Assembly: GCA_009760855.2 (NCBI GenBank)
Contig: WPIO01000002.1
Span: forward strand, 5,327,001 to 5,391,000
DNA length: 64,000 bases
Source of the DNA: Cristatella mucedo
Lineage: Eukaryota; Bryozoa; Phylactolaemata; Cristatellidae
Direction: 5' to 3'
The number at the start of each line of letters is the position of its first letter. Position 1 is the first letter of the stretch. The notes beneath the pieces are model-generated. The model was not told the DNA's origin. It was given only the letters and a program-made list of their open reading frames with translations, and did no database searches. This document shows positions 33,434 to 45,525 of the stretch, piece after piece. The position numbers and the translations under genes were made by a program.

Positions 33434-34744
33434 CTTTTAAACCAGTCAACTTTTGCTTTTACTTAAGGCCTCTATCAACGCAGTTATATGTCGCCTGCCA
33501 TTATTTTATTCATGCCGGCGGGCTCTTAAAGGCAAACGGGATCCATCGTCTGGTCAGTGCTTCTGTTGTCTTTCCTAAAGAAGTTGAAGGGGTCACTGAA
33601 CGTCGCTTTTCTGTCCTGGAACCAGTGGCCCGCAGGTAACGATTAAGCAATGTAGGCAACGAGAACGACGGAAAAACCAATGGAAAACGTGCCAAGAACC
33701 GGCAGCGTAAACGCGGCTGAATATTGAAGAGGAGTCAGCTAACATAAAGGCCGAATTCAGGGGCATGCTGAAAATTCAGGGGCATGCCCCGACAAGGGTG
33801 ACAGGCCCCAGACAGTAATTAGCTAACGCAAGCCGGCAGCTAACCAAAGGGTAGCAGCAGTGGTTGTAGGTCGCGGCAGCCGACCCCAGTGGCCGACGCT
33901 AGCGTGGGAAAAGTAAACCGCTTCAGCCCGCTGCAACCTAGACGAATTAGCACCTGGGCGTCCCATATCTAAGTGGCGCCACTGAACTCGAGTCCTCCGC
34001 ACAATCGCTCTGGTGTAGATAGCGTCTCGAAGTAAGGCCAACGAGTCGTAGAAACAGAACCAATTCCCCAGGTTCGCCGACGGTAGCAGCAGGATTGCAA
34101 GGAAAACTACCCGTACCTTATAAGTCTGTGGGCTTAACAATTAGCTCTCGCTTCCGTTGGCATGAACCAAGAAGGGTGCTAAATAATCACGTTATATCGC
34201 CTTTTGTAAGGTCTAAGCCATATGCCAAGGTATCCCTTTTCCATTAGTGTAGTTCAATGACAGCTAGTAATCTCTAGCAACCGCCACAACCTTGCTCATC
34301 GTCTCGCCACATTTCGCCTGCTGCTTCGTGTAGGCTGCATGCAAGGAAGTCCTGGGCAAACAAATTGAGCTTCAGTTTTGGCTTAGATACCCACGACTCA
34401 GGCTTGAGGCAATGAGGGCCCTGACAAAGGATTCCAGAGAGTGCTTGTTTTTGCTGCTTCGGCAAACGTAGCTTTGCGGTATGTCAGGTAGCAACAGTCG
34501 GCGCTTAAGGGCTCTTCGTAAACGTCGGAGGCGCTATGCCTCGATCGGGCTGCCATCTGGAGGTAGCAGGCATTGTTGGCAACGAATGAAAATGGGCTCT
34601 CCACCATTGTTCCGATTGGTTCTTAGACTATCGCTTTTCATTGCCTCGACCGAAAGGCAGACCCAGACACCACTGCGTCCTACAAGCTTCCCAGCTAGAC
34701 AAACGTACCCCTCCCGAAGCTGGTGATGTGGGACGGTTGCTTTA
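33431..34744. other. No gene recognised
   Basis: More GC-rich than its surroundings. Several overlapping open frames (33823-34140 minus, 34481-34726 plus) with no family signature. Confidence 0.4.
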
Positions 34745-34835
34745 ATACGTATCATTTATTCGCGCTTTTTTCACGGCAACTTTAAAGTGCTCTAGAAAGA
34801 GGTCCAGTGAGCGCTATCAAATGTATAATAATAAT
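34745..34835 (+). mobile_element. Diverged L2 tail fragment
   Basis: TTTAAAGTGCTCTAGAAAGAG, GAGCGCTATCAAATG and an AATAATAATTATT-type tail. Confidence 0.6.
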
Positions 34836-35549
34836 TATTTTTACTTGAAATAAACTGAGAATTAATAGGAAGAAAGAACCACTCGAGAACTGCCTTTAGC
34901 ATCACTTGCCTAACTACCGAAGCCGGCCGTTTCTACTCGACCACTGGTCGGTCGTACTTCGAGATGCTTTGACTTGTCTCTCGCAGCTGCTCAGACTCCG
35001 GACGTCATAGGTGTTACGTCAGGCGGAAATTTTGAGAATGATGACACCCTTTGTCTCTTGTTGACTACCACAATCAGTTAAAGTTAGGCTTGGAAGCTAC
35101 TTGTTTCGCTACAAGTCTGGCCGATTGCTCGAGTCTGTTTCGCCTCGAACTTCACCGGCGGTCGAGTTGACTTTTTAGATATGCCATAATTGATAATCCT
35201 TGAAGGCTTTCCATTCAGCTTCCTCACATGCATCACAAGCTGGCCGGCATTGATCGCCTTTTAGCGCTTGCCTCTCAGGAGTGCTAGGAAGGCTCTGGAC
35301 TCCAAAGTCCTGCCTGAGGTCTTTCTGCGGAAGTCCCTCCCCTGCAGGAGTGGCCAATAAAATTAGCCTGGGAACAAGATGCCCAACTGGGGGGGGATAC
35401 TTTATGACCCCCCCCCCCGCTTGCCAGAAATAGAGGCTGCCAGCTTCTGCAGCGGCTCAAAGACCCCGAGCTTTACTGAAAAGGTCGGCTGCTGGGGTCG
35501 GGTAAAAAGCCAGCCCATAGCGTCTGTCAATATTGCTCAGTAGTAATTG
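34836..35549. other. No gene recognised
   Basis: Contains adjacent homopolymer runs of G and C at about 35388-35420. Confidence 0.5.
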
Positions 35550-36060
35550 TATAGGGCTATAATCATGCAGCTGGGTGAGTCACTTCAAAGTACCAAACAA
35601 GGATTCCCCAAAGGGTACGTTACTCAAGCACTTTGTGGTCAAGGAAAGTATATTTTAATGTTCAAATACTTCGTTTGGGAGTCTTTACCTTTGCCAACAA
35701 GATGGCAGCCTTATGCAAACTGCCATGAAAGTGAAGTAGTTTTTGATGAATCCTTCTTTTGAAAATAGTGCAATGGCCCAGCCAGCTGCCTGATTTGAAC
35801 CCCATAGAATGACTATGGAGCACTATCGACAGGTGGCGTAGGCCGGGTGTTTGAACTGCACCAGTACCCGATCTTTTTCAGAAAAACTCCGGATCCTTGA
35901 AATGTGCCGCAGTAGATGCAGGATAGCAGGGATGTTAGTATTCTCTATTCCTCTCCAGATAATGAGGTCACATAAAATCGTGGTAGTACGACGCCACACT
36001 AAACGCTTGCATGCGCACAGCACTTGTTGGTTATTTGGTGTCAATAAATATTTTCACGTG
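35550..36060 (+). pseudogene. Tc1/mariner transposase relic
   Basis: Broken pieces of a DDE transposase. QWPSQLPDLNPIE at about 35771-35810 is the hallmark block holding the last catalytic acidic residue, followed by a stop and LWSTIDRW. Upstream at about 35640-35720 pieces such as KYILMFKYF and an NKM-type remnant stand where family members have the FQQD block. Downstream, VVVRRHTKR at about 35980-36000 resembles the usual C-terminal end. Multiple frameshifts and stops; no terminal repeats identified. Confidence 0.7.
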
Positions 36061-37045
36061 CTTCGTGTAACTTAAGTGAGCCTGGCATTGTAGAAAAAGA
36101 CTTGAAGTACTCGAACAAATTTACAGCCACAGCAGTGGCAGCCATACAGCGAGAGTTTTTTCGAGTGTAGCTGAACGCCCTAACTTAGCACACAAGAGAA
36201 AAATCAATAGATTCAATACAGTGAAATCTAAAAATGCGCAAACTAGTAAACAGATCTGGGACACTTTTTAAAGTGCAACCAACATAGAAAAAAATAAACT
36301 AAATTATGATATCTATTCAATAAAGTGTGAATTCAAAATATAAAGATTAAGAACGCCAATGGTTTGTGAATCGATCTATGAAGTAATTACGTAACCTTGG
36401 CGTTTTTTCGCAGGTGCTAAACCAGTTCATTTTTTAAGGCTATTCCAAACACGAAAACAGTGACTAACTATCAAAAGTCTTCATAAAACATTCGATCTTA
36501 TAACCAGACGGCGAGAGTCTAGTTGTAATTATATCCTGTTCTCTCTCGCTGGCAGCAAATTTCCTCCAGCATGCTGAGAGTTGTAATATGGCTGCTACCA
36601 ATCTAAATGAGTGCTTACTTAAACAGTCATGTATTAAATTTTACCGTCTATCATCACAAAAACGTCTTTCGGATGCGTCTGCGTCTTCGGATCCACGGTC
36701 CGATCACTACACTACGCTATTGCTAGAGTAACAAGGACCAACCATATTGCTTTCATTGGGTAGTCTGACATCGACAGACTATGCAATGTGAGGAAGACTT
36801 TTATTACAAACGTAGAATTAGTCTGACAAGCCAATTGATACAGCAAAAATAAGCGAATTGAGTCTGAAAAACCTGTCTATAATGACAAAGTAAATAGCTT
36901 TAGCAAAGTGCCGCGGATTTACTCTAAAGCATTAAGCTCCAGGAACTGGAGGTCGATATAGCTTCCTCGATGTGTAATAGATAGTCAAGTTTTGAATTCC
37001 TTTTTCGTGGCATGCGTGGCATCGGCAATATAACAATTCTTGCCA
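36061..37045. other. No gene recognised
   Basis: AT-rich sequence with no long open frame or known repeat. If the integrin 3' untranslated region extends far, it could reach toward here. Confidence 0.45.
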
Positions 37046-37205
37046 CTGGGCTGTAGCCCATGGGTAAGATGCTCGCTCTTCACATTCCGGGTCGGTCCTG
37101 AGTACTGCAGTGGTCAATTCATTATTGACCACTCCTAGAGGTGGTGATATCCCTAAGGCTCTTCTACCGCTGTATAAATAAGGTTGTTGGATCAGCTTGT
37201 CGCTT
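37046..37205 (+). mobile_element. SINE family B
   Basis: TGGGTAAGATGCTCGCTCTTC (box A region) and GGCTCTTCTACCGCTGTATAA (family block). The box B region is diverged and a short inverted repeat (TGGTCAATTCATTATTGACCA) sits inside. Confidence 0.65.
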
Positions 37206-37776
37206 TGTATTACTGCGGCAAGCAAGACGTTTTTCCTATTGACCGACTACAAGTGAACGAGCATTTCACTATGGAATAGCAAAAACTTATGACATCAGAG
37301 AAAATCCCCGGTGAAGCATTTTACGAGCGTCATAAATGGCTAGGTTTCAGCTGAGCGACCTGTCCCATCATTTAAAAAAAACGGCCACAAAAAATACTAT
37401 GCAAGCAAAATGTGAAGCAGCTGACAATCCTTGTACTGATAAGATCTCGACTGCATTACCTTTTTGAGTATGGAAGCCATATCTTGGCGATGTTTTTGAG
37501 TTCTGCAAGTCACTGCCTGCTCTGCAAGTCACTGCCTGCATGTGTGCTTGTGAGGGGCGATAGCAACAAACTGTGGCAGACAAGGTGGTAAGGTGGCCAG
37601 GCCCGAAGCAGGTGGCCACGAGCATTAGCACCAGCAGCATGATCGCTGCTTTAAAAATCCGTTCAGGCTGCAAAGCTTTGCATTTGCCGGTAGTAGCACT
37701 GCTGTGCTCTGCCATCGCCTCACTCAAAGACACCACTCCGGATAGTTCCATCGATGAAAAGGGCTGTGAGATTAGT

Positions 37777-37845
37777 TCACATACGACCCTCATAGGTCGG
37801 ATTCTTAAAAGTCGTAATTGCATTCCTATACAGTGGATTGACATC
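37777..37845 (-). CDS. Integrin beta last exon: cytoplasmic tail with NPLY and NPTY
   Basis: The acceptor GCTGTTTTTTAG is followed in phase 0 by 22 codons and TGA (37777-37779). The sequence contains NPLY, then AITTF, then NPTY and a short basic end. In integrin beta tails the first NPxY recruits talin and the second, with the preceding threonines, recruits kindlin. It continues in frame from the exon ending KWNT at 38056, across an intron of 210 nt. This is the diagnostic end of a beta1/PS/PAT-3-like tail. Confidence 0.93.
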   Translation of the reverse strand, partial: DVNPLYRNAITTFKNPTYEGRM

Positions 37846-38055
37846 CTAAAAAACAGCGTAGAGATAGCGTTGCTTAGTCGAGAGTTATTTTCAGCTTCGG
37901 GTATCTGATCAAGCTGGCGGAGAAGGTTTCATTGCAGACTATTGTTGGCAGCGGCATGTGGAGAACATATATTATATTAATTATATTAATATAATATAAT
38001 ATAATAATAACATATTAAATACATTAAATTAATATTGACTTGCTTGAAAACTTAC

Positions 38056-38219
38056 CGTATTCCACTTTGCTCTCAGTGCTTCTTTCTTAAATCTTTCAAA
38101 CTCTTTTCGGTCATGTATTGTTACACAAACTTTCCACATTATCAGCGCCAGCAAGCCAAGAAATAAGACCCCGCCGACTATGCCGGCGATGAGAGGAATA
38201 AGGAGATCATGAGGACACT
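38056..38219 (-). CDS. Integrin beta transmembrane and membrane-proximal exon
   Basis: The acceptor TGTCTTTGCAG opens in phase 1 and the donor GTAAGT closes in phase 0. It encodes CPHDLLIPLIAGIVGG, a hydrophobic segment of about 24 residues, then WKVCVTIHDRKEFERF and AKWNT. The HDRKEF block matches the conserved HDRREF of beta tails that forms the clasp with the alpha subunit. The C-P before the membrane is the usual end of the beta-tail domain. Confidence 0.95.
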
Positions 38220-38533
38220 CTGCAAAGACATAGGTGCCGATACTTGTAATCGTCAATATTTTTAGACGACAAACAGGCAGTGAAGCACGTAAGATATACC
38301 ATGACAAGCACGGAAGAAAGATCTATGCTTCGGCCCCCTTATTATAGACAAGCATAAAAGTAAGACAACATTAATTCTCTATGTATATGCCACAAGCTCA
38401 CAAGATTAACCAGTGTCAGGTTATACTTGAAATTCATCTATACGTGGATACAATGAAATGTACTGGCCTGCCCCGACCGGAGTCGACGGGCAACCTAGAA
38501 TGCAAGGCTACCGAATATTAGCCGCGGGTGGGA

Positions 38534-38665
38534 TTTTTTTCTCTCCATGACCTAAGTCGAGGGTTTGTATTCAGCAATAGGCAATTCTGTCTTGTCCACT
38601 GCAAGTGAATGGGTGATATCTGCAAGGGCTCGCCGGCCGATATAAAAACGAAGTGATTGAATCGT
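38534..38665 (+). mobile_element. SINE family B, diverged
   Basis: CATGACCTAAGTCGAGGGTTTG stands at the box B region, followed by GGTGATATCTGCAAGGGCTCG and a GATATAAAAACGAAG end. Lies in integrin intron 6. Confidence 0.45.
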
Positions 38666-38669
38666 CGAA

Positions 38670-40524
38670 CCTGTACTTGTCATTTAAGCCACTTTTGATT
38701 ACCAAAGCAATGCGGAACCTAATCACCCTACTGCAGTCACATACACCAAACTCCTGTGCCACTGCCATTCAAATCGAAAAATCTGTGGTTATCATTTTCA
38801 ATTAAAAGAGAGCTGGTTCGGCGTAGGTCACGGCCGTTGCGATGGTATCGCAATCCCACCTACAGAATGTCATAGAATGTAATAAGATTTAGCTTCAAAA
38901 TATCTGCTCTATTAAAATGTGTCTAGCCATTACAAAAGCCCCTAGTTTTGAATGGTTTGGTGAGAGCACGTATTAGTAGGAGTTAGCAAAATTTGGGTAA
39001 ATTTATTGTAATAGAGAAATAACTTCGTCAAAGGCACAGGTGTATTAGCGAGCTGAGTCGGCTAGGATGGCTACTCATTCTAACATCAGCTGGGCTACCT
39101 GTAACCCGGTGTACAAGTAAATTATAAGCATGACCCCAACGACACAACGCGATAAACACCTGTGGAACCCAGGGCAACGTCGATACAGTGCAGCTACGCA
39201 GAATCGGAACATAAAGGCGCTTAGCCCTCGAAAGGGGGGTGGGTCGTGGAGTATTTTTGAGCCAGGGCGCACATTCTGCCACACTACTCAATGCTGCCAT
39301 TGCTGGGCTGCCAGCAGTAGAGGAAGCCTTTTCTAGTCAGCAGTACAACCAGCTTTTCTTTTATTAATTACTAGGTAAACAGAGTCAATTTGTAATTATA
39401 TGCATTGACATCGCTTGTGCGCTTTACAGCAGTAACAATGACGTCAGTCCATTGTTGCTGGCTTGACTCGTCGAAACACTGGCATCGGAGAGCAACCTCA
39501 CTGACGGGAGTCAGCGATTAATGCTGATTGCTGCATTCGAGGGCTGCTGTAGTGGTCAAGCCTTCCATAGTAGACGATAGCAACTTCCTGTCACGAGCAC
39601 TGAAAGCTGCTTGCTATACGTGCCATCCAACGGGTTTGCAAAAAGACATGGCGTTAACCATACGAACAGTTTCATTAACTAATTTGCATCTTTCAGTTGC
39701 TTTGTCGCTCTACAAGTCTTTTTCAAAGAATGATACCTGTAGTTAAAATCGTGGCTACTTTATCTGTATGACTTGGCCAAGCAATGGCCGAATATTTTCC
39801 GGATCGTCAGCTCGACTACTGTAATTGCCATCAGTTTGACTGTGAAAAATTTTTAATCCACAAGATTACAGAAATATGCTCTGCCACCAGAAATAAACAA
39901 TGCCGACAGAGAAACTGCCACTGAGTAGAGCATCTACATAGTTTTGAAAGCTGCTAATTTTTACGTGGTGAAACATTGTTAAAAAAACCCAAAGGTCAAT
40001 CAGCTAACGATTGACCGGCATTTATTAGTAGGCGGCTAGGTCGCATGAAGCCTGGCAAATATGTGTGTGTGTGTGCGTATGCAAGTAGTTATACATACAT
40101 TGACACCGTGGGAAGATTATCTATGCATGCAGAGATAAAATAGTTGCCGAGACGGCATACTCTCGCGATTGTTATACGATCCACGAGCTCACCTATTCTC
40201 TTCATTGCTAAATGGCTACCAGCGCTCAGAAAGTACAACTCCACAAATATGCTGGGGGCGGCGGCGATTATGCAAGCATCGAAATGCGAACCCGATCCTC
40301 ACACAAGACGGATTTATACGTTCGGCCACGGAGCCTTTTGGACTGCAAGAACTTCCAAACCAGACTACCGTCAGTATCGTACCATTGCAAAAGCGGACAA
40401 TTAGCCTTAGCCTTGGAATACTTAGTCTTGAGCAGCCGACTTGAGCAGCCGACCGCTCCAGCAGAAATGCTAGAGCTTAGTGAGGTTAATGATTCCGTTT
40501 AAGTTATTCCTAAAGACGCTCATA
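38670..40524. other. Intron 6 of integrin beta, no gene recognised
   Basis: Several overlapping plus-strand frames at 40144-40502 share one region but none carries a known motif. Confidence 0.5.
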
Positions 40525-41025
40525 AGTCTGTTAAAGAAGTTAGGCTGGAAAACGAATGTGTGTGCTTCAGTGCCAAGCTCAGCCCGTCGTTGAGTTCATC
40601 ACACAAATACTAAGAATGCTTAGAAATGCAATTAGCATCTGTGACCGAATCAGAGACCTGGATGACGCCACTATCCTGCACGATCTTCGTGCCAAGCTGC
40701 AAGGTAGAAATCTGAAAACTACAAATATGGCTCAGAGCTGGACACTGGTCCAATCCAACGCGGCATCATAGCTGTATTGAATGAAATATGAAAGTTTGCC
40801 TCGGAAGTATACCGGCTGAGGGTAACGTCAGAGCACTTGCTAAGTAAAAAAGCCTTGAGCTTGTAATAAGCTTTCTTGCAGTTTTTGGCAGACAATTCGG
40901 CTCAGAGTAAAGAGCTTGCAGTGTTTACACAGCTCATTTTGGCGTCGTGAATGTTCACTTACAATGAATATAATATAACACACACAATGTATATATATAT
41001 ATATATAGATATATATATATATATA

Positions 41026-41057
<32 letters not shown>

Positions 41058-41071
41058 CATATATAAATGCA

Positions 41072-41117
<46 letters not shown>

Positions 41118-41305
41118 CACTTATAAGTGCAGCCGTACCGGTTGCTGGATTGACGCCCGAATGGAACGCGTTTGTAAGAAAGAAGACTGTGTGATATCCT
41201 CAGCTAACATTGAACTCGCGATCTTCGCAACCCGAAGTGAACATCATTCAAAACCTATTTCTAGTGAAAAGGTAAACATTGCACTGGATTAACAAGTGGC
41301 ACAGA
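40525..41305. repeat. Long direct repeat U, left copy
   Basis: About 780 bases ending exactly at the first base of the 5' LTR. The same sequence starts again directly after the 3' LTR (45526-46543). It contains a TA/CA microsatellite (about 40990-41120) and an open frame of about 70 codons (40556-40771) kept in both copies. Copies differ at only a few percent outside the microsatellite. Confidence 0.9.
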
Positions 41306-41600
41306 TGTGGTTTTGTTTATGTATACCGCAGTCAGTGACAGCACCTAAATGTTGTTATCTGCCAGTACTAGGCGGGTGACCCTCCCGACCACCGGCTAGC
41401 CAATCGGAGCGCAGCTAGGCGTTGGCAACGGCGCCAACGAATGAGAGCGCAGCGTACCGGTACCGCAGACGACAGAAGCTGGCGAACGTCTGGGGCGGGC
41501 TGTAGCGCTTCCGCCGGCTGAGTTGTGTAGAGTAAATAAACTGGTGGTGTTCCTCGTTGGCTAGCGTGCTGTGCCGCTCGCGAGGATAATTCAGACTACA
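41306..41600 (+). repeat. 5' LTR of element 1
   Basis: Starts TGTGGTTTTG and ends GACTACA (TG...CA). Contains GTAAATAAACTGGTGG, whose AATAAA is a likely polyadenylation signal. Confidence 0.88.
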
Positions 41601-41616
41601 AGCTACTTCGGCCGTA

Positions 41617-42330
41617 ATGGAGAACGTAAAGTTCAGCCACATCGTCACTCAATTCGACGGCAGTGGAGACTTTGCTGGCTGGGTTGAAAAGTTTGATCTG
41701 GTGGCAGAGATTCAAGGTATTGTCGCTGCCGACCGCCACAAGGTCCCGCCCCTTTTTCTAACCGGTGGAGCGTTCGCCGTGTACCAAAGCATCGATGGAC
41801 AGGCGAAGAAAGACTATATCATCGTAAAAGAGGCTCTTCTGGCTGCATTTTCGGCGGATAAATTTAAAGCTTATGAAGAGCTCACAACACAGCGGCTCCA
41901 AGCTGGGGAACCTGTGGACGTATACGCATCGATTTTGGCCCGGCTGGCCGGATTGGTGAGTGCGGCTGCGAAGGATGACTTGGTAAAATGCGCTTTTGTC
42001 ACCAGGCTTACAGAGGACATCCGAAAGCAGCTAAGTGCGGCGTGTGCGCTCGACAAGATGGCGATGTCTGAGGTCGTTGAGAAGGCTCGAGCGCTTATGA
42101 GTTACCAGGAACCGAGCTACGCGGCCGCTGCTGAGGCACTAGGAGCTAGAGGCTCTCGCCCGACTCCACAGAAGCGTTTTTGTTTCTTCTGCAAAAAGCA
42201 AGGGCACATAAGTCGCAACTGCCGTTCGTCGCAAAGGCAGCGAAGGCTGTGTTTTGTATGCGGTGATGACTCGCACCTAGCAGCAATATGTCCGGAGCGT
42301 CGCACCAATGCGCAGCCAAAAAAAGAGTAA
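41617..42330 (+). CDS. Gag of LTR element 1 (237 aa, intact)
   Basis: Structural protein of the retrotransposon particle. The N-terminal about 150 residues resemble a gypsy-type capsid. Two zinc knuckles follow near the end, CFFCKKQGHISRNC and CFVCGDDSHLAAIC, the nucleocapsid signature CX2CX4HX4C. The frame starts 16 bases after the LTR and ends TAA at 42328-42330, directly downstream of a slippery heptamer, so read-through to pol would use -1 frameshifting. No internal stop. Confidence 0.9.
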   Translation: MENVKFSHIVTQFDGSGDFAGWVEKFDLVAEIQGIVAADRHKVPPLFLTGGAFAVYQSIDGQAKKDYIIVKEALLAAFSADKFKAYEELTTQRLQAGEPVDVYASILARLAGLVSAAAKDDLVKCAFVTRLTEDIRKQLSAACALDKMAMSEVVEKARALMSYQEPSYAAAAEALGARGSRPTPQKRFCFFCKKQGHISRNCRSSQRQRRLCFVCGDDSHLAAICPERRTNAQPKKE

Positions 42331-44984
42331 GGGGAAGCGCATGCTATAGCGCCGGCGCATTCCCCTGCTTGTCAACTCGACTGCCAACAATATATGTTCT
42401 CAACGGGGGTCGTATTATGAATGCGCTCCTTGATACTGGCTGCTCTCGGTCGATTGTGACTGAATCTTCGGTACTGCGTGCCACCTCGGCGAAGTCTTAT
42501 TCGGTTAACGAGCCAGTAATTATGTTCAACGGAGCAGTCGCTCGTTGCCGGTCGGCGTGCCGCATGATATGCTCTGTGCAGGGCATAGCAATAGAGCTTG
42601 ACTGCGTCGTATCCGAGATCGTACCGGGGTATGATATGCTACTTGGCATGGATGCTGTGCGACAGCTGGGAGGCGGGGTGATAGGCCCTGAACACGGTCT
42701 AGTAACCTTCAATGGGCGGGACAGTGCAATCGGGGCACTGTCAACCGACGTCAGTGTTTCCGACAGAGACTTTTTGGCGGTATACCGTGACGGAAAATGG
42801 GTCGTAAAGTGGCATTGGGCCGATGGCGTGACTTCTCCCACCTTGGTAAACCGCGTCGAGGCTTACTGCGTGCCCACCGACTTGCAGGCCGACTACGACA
42901 ATGAGATTCAAGAGTGGATCCAACTCGGCTGGCTAAAGCATTAGGAAGGGGAGTGTGAAGGCCTCGTGCCACTAATGGCAGTGTTCCAGAGTCATAAAGA
43001 CCAACTGCGGCCCGCCTTAGACTACCACAAGCTGAACCAATACGTTTCCAGCCACACTGCCAACGGTGACATTTGCAGCGAGAAACTTTGGGCATGGCAG
43101 CGCATGGGAAGTAACGTCAGCATTATCGAACTTCGCAAAGCGTATTTACAGCTTCATGACGACCCTTCCCTGTGGAGATACCAGGTTGTCACCTACCAGG
43201 GGAGGCGGTACTGCCTTACGCGGCTAGGCTTCGGATTACATGTAGCGCCTAAGATAATGACCACCGTGTTAAGCAAGGTGCTTTCTATGGACCCACAGGT
43301 GCGCGAAGGCACTGACTCATACGTAGACGATATAATCGCCAACAATAACATTGTCACGAATGAGCGTGTTATCTCTCACCTACGACAGTTCGGGCTCGAA
43401 GCTAAGCCCCCGGAAAAGTCGGTCAGAGGTCGCGTACTGGGGCTTTGCGTCACTGACCATGATGGAAAGCTTAAGTGGGGCAGAGATTATGATGTTGAAC
43501 CGCTACCTGGCTACCTCAGTGCACGACTCGCAGGCAGCTTTTCTCGTGGTGTGGACAATTAACGGGCCATTTTCCCGTTGCCGGATGGCTTCGACCAGCC
43601 TGTAGCTACGTAAAGAGAGCCATAAAAGACCTGTCTTGGGATGCCGAGGTCACGGAGGACGTCCTTCGGATGGCACAGGAAATCAGCCGATGCGTGATAA
43701 AAGAGGATCCAGTTTCCGGAGTGTGGAGTGCGCCGTCGCCACCCAGCGGACAGGTATGGTGCGACGCAAGCAGCTTAGCGATAGGCGCCTGCTTGCGAAT
43801 TGGAGGGCAGACGGTCGAGGATGCCTCTTGGCTTAGAAAGCCAGATGACGTAGAGCATATAAATCTGGCCGAACTAGAGGCTGTCATAAAGGGCCTAAAT
43901 TTAGCCCTGGCCTGGGGCCTGCGAGAGATCGAATTGTTTACTGACTCAGCCACTGTGCACTCGTGGCTTCGATCGATTGTCGAAGGCGATAAGCCTATCC
44001 GTACGCGAGGTCTAGGCGAGGCATTGGCTCGACGGCGGACAGCAATAGTACGCGACGTAATTAAGGAGTACGACCTTCGGGTGAGAATACAGCTGGTGTG
44101 TTCGGCCGACAACAAAGCAGACCACTTAACGCGAGTACCGCAGCCGTGTCTTAAGCCAATCTCGATTCTCGCAGCTGCTACTTCAGCGCAAGAAGTAGAC
44201 CTGCGAGCGTTCCACGATTTGCATCACCTATGGGTTGAACGTACGTTGTACCTGGCCAGACTCTGCTTCCCCGGCATTTCCGTAACGCGGGAGATAGCAG
44301 AACGCATTGTTAAATCGTGCATGCGTTGCCGGTCTGTGGACCCAGCCCCTGTGTCTTGGAGCCATGGACATTTGGACGTAGATTCCAACTGGCGCCGCCT
44401 GGCTATTGATGTTACTTTCTTCAACGGGGTCAAATATCTGACACTTGTCGATAGCGGCCCCAGCAGGTTTGCCATCTGGTGGCAAATACCCGACGAGAGC
44501 GAGACCTCGGTGGTCCGACACTTGGATGAAATATTCAGAGAAAGGGGCCCGCCGTGGCAGCTCTTAATGGACAATTCCGCCACTTTCCGATCGAACGCTG
44601 TTCGCCAGCTTTGCGATCGTTGGGGGATACACGCAATGTACCGCTGTGCTTACCGCTCCTCGGGAAACGGTATAGTAGAGCGAAACCGCCGAACGATAAA
44701 AAGGAATGGCAGCCCGGAGTGGGCGGGACATAATGATGATGGTGTACTGGTACAATCTCTCTGTCACCACTGGATTGGACGCCGGCTCATCGCCTTGCCG
44801 TCAGCTTTTCTCGTACGAATGGAAACCGCCGATGGCTCGCGAGCCTCGCATAGAGAGCTCTGACGGACATGATTTGATTCACGATCAGCGGGTTTTCGTA
44901 ACCCCTCCCCCCCCCCCGAGCCCATTGCACCACTCAGTGGCCTCAGGGTACAGTTACTGCCCCGGCGAAAGGAGTTGGCATTGA
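42288..44984 (+). pseudogene. Pol of LTR element 1: protease, RT, RNase H, integrase (interrupted)
   Basis: Protease LLDTGCSRSIVT near 42420. Reverse transcriptase with RPALDYHKLNQYV, CLTRLGFGL and the catalytic SYVDDI near 43325. RNase H with VWCDASSLAIGACLR, LFTDSATVHSWL and NKADHLTR. Integrase with an HHCC zinc region (44210-44330), IDVTFF, MDNSATFRS and GNGIVERN, giving the D, D and E residues. Breaks: TAG near 42942, a frameshift near 43530 between RT and RNase H, and another near 44700. Catalytic residues otherwise remain, so decay is slight. Confidence 0.87.
42318..42365 (+). promoter_or_regulatory. -1 ribosomal frameshift site at the gag-pol junction
   Basis: Seven A residues (42318-42324) form the heptamer A AAA AAA in the correct register of the gag frame. 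GAG TAA follows. Six bases after the heptamer a 10-bp stem can form between GGGGAAGCGC (42331-42340) and GCGCATTCCCC (42355-42365). The pol frame is -1 relative to gag and open through the heptamer. Sequence features are seen; function is inferred. Confidence 0.8.
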
Positions 44985-45230
44985 AATTGATGGAATCCGC
45001 CACCACTTAGCGGACATTAGACCAGTACCGAACGCCAACGAACTCCTTGACGAACACTGCGATGCCGGCCCTGGTAATACGGCCAGAGCCGACGAGCCCA
45101 GCAGACAGCTACGCCAAGATATGGCCTGAGACCACCAGCACGCTATGAGGACTACGTGCTTACTGTTTAGCCTTCTTGCTACCAAAAAGTGGAGAATGCG
45201 CCGTAGATTGATCTCCAGATCAGGCGGGCA

Positions 45231-45525
45231 TGTGGTTTTGTCTATGTATACCGCAGTCAGTGACAGCACCTAAATGTTGTTATCTGCCAGTACTAGGCTG
45301 GGTGGCCCTCCCGACCACCGGCTAGCCAATCGGAGCTCAGCTAGGTGTTGGCAACGGCGCCAACGAATGAGAGCGCAGCGTTCCGGTACCGCAGACGACA
45401 GAAGCTGGCGTACGTCTGCGGCGGGCTTTAGCGCTTCCGCCGGCTGAGTGTGTAGAGGGAATAAAGTGGTGGTGTTCCTCGTCGGCTAGCGTGCTGTGCC
45501 GCTCGCGACGATAATTCAGACTACA
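45231..45525 (+). repeat. 3' LTR of element 1
   Basis: Same length and ends as the 5' LTR, preceded by a modest purine stretch (CAGATCAGGCGGGCA). Confidence 0.88.

Larger units (their letters stand above)
41306..45525 (+). mobile_element. Gypsy-type LTR retrotransposon 1, nearly complete
   Basis: Two 295-bp LTRs enclose gag, protease, reverse transcriptase, RNase H and integrase in that order, the Ty3/gypsy order. A short leader of 16 bases separates the 5' LTR from the gag start and no canonical TGG primer-binding site is visible. The two LTRs differ at about 5 percent of positions by my count, so the insertion is not recent. Pol has a stop and two frameshifts. There is no short target duplication; the flanks are instead long direct repeats. 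Confidence 0.88.

Noticed and set aside
37368..37844. 158-codon minus frame over the last integrin exon
   Set aside because: It overlaps the true exon in another frame and has no family signature.
43606..44115. 169-codon minus frame within LTR element 1
   Set aside because: Antisense shadow of the RNase H region.
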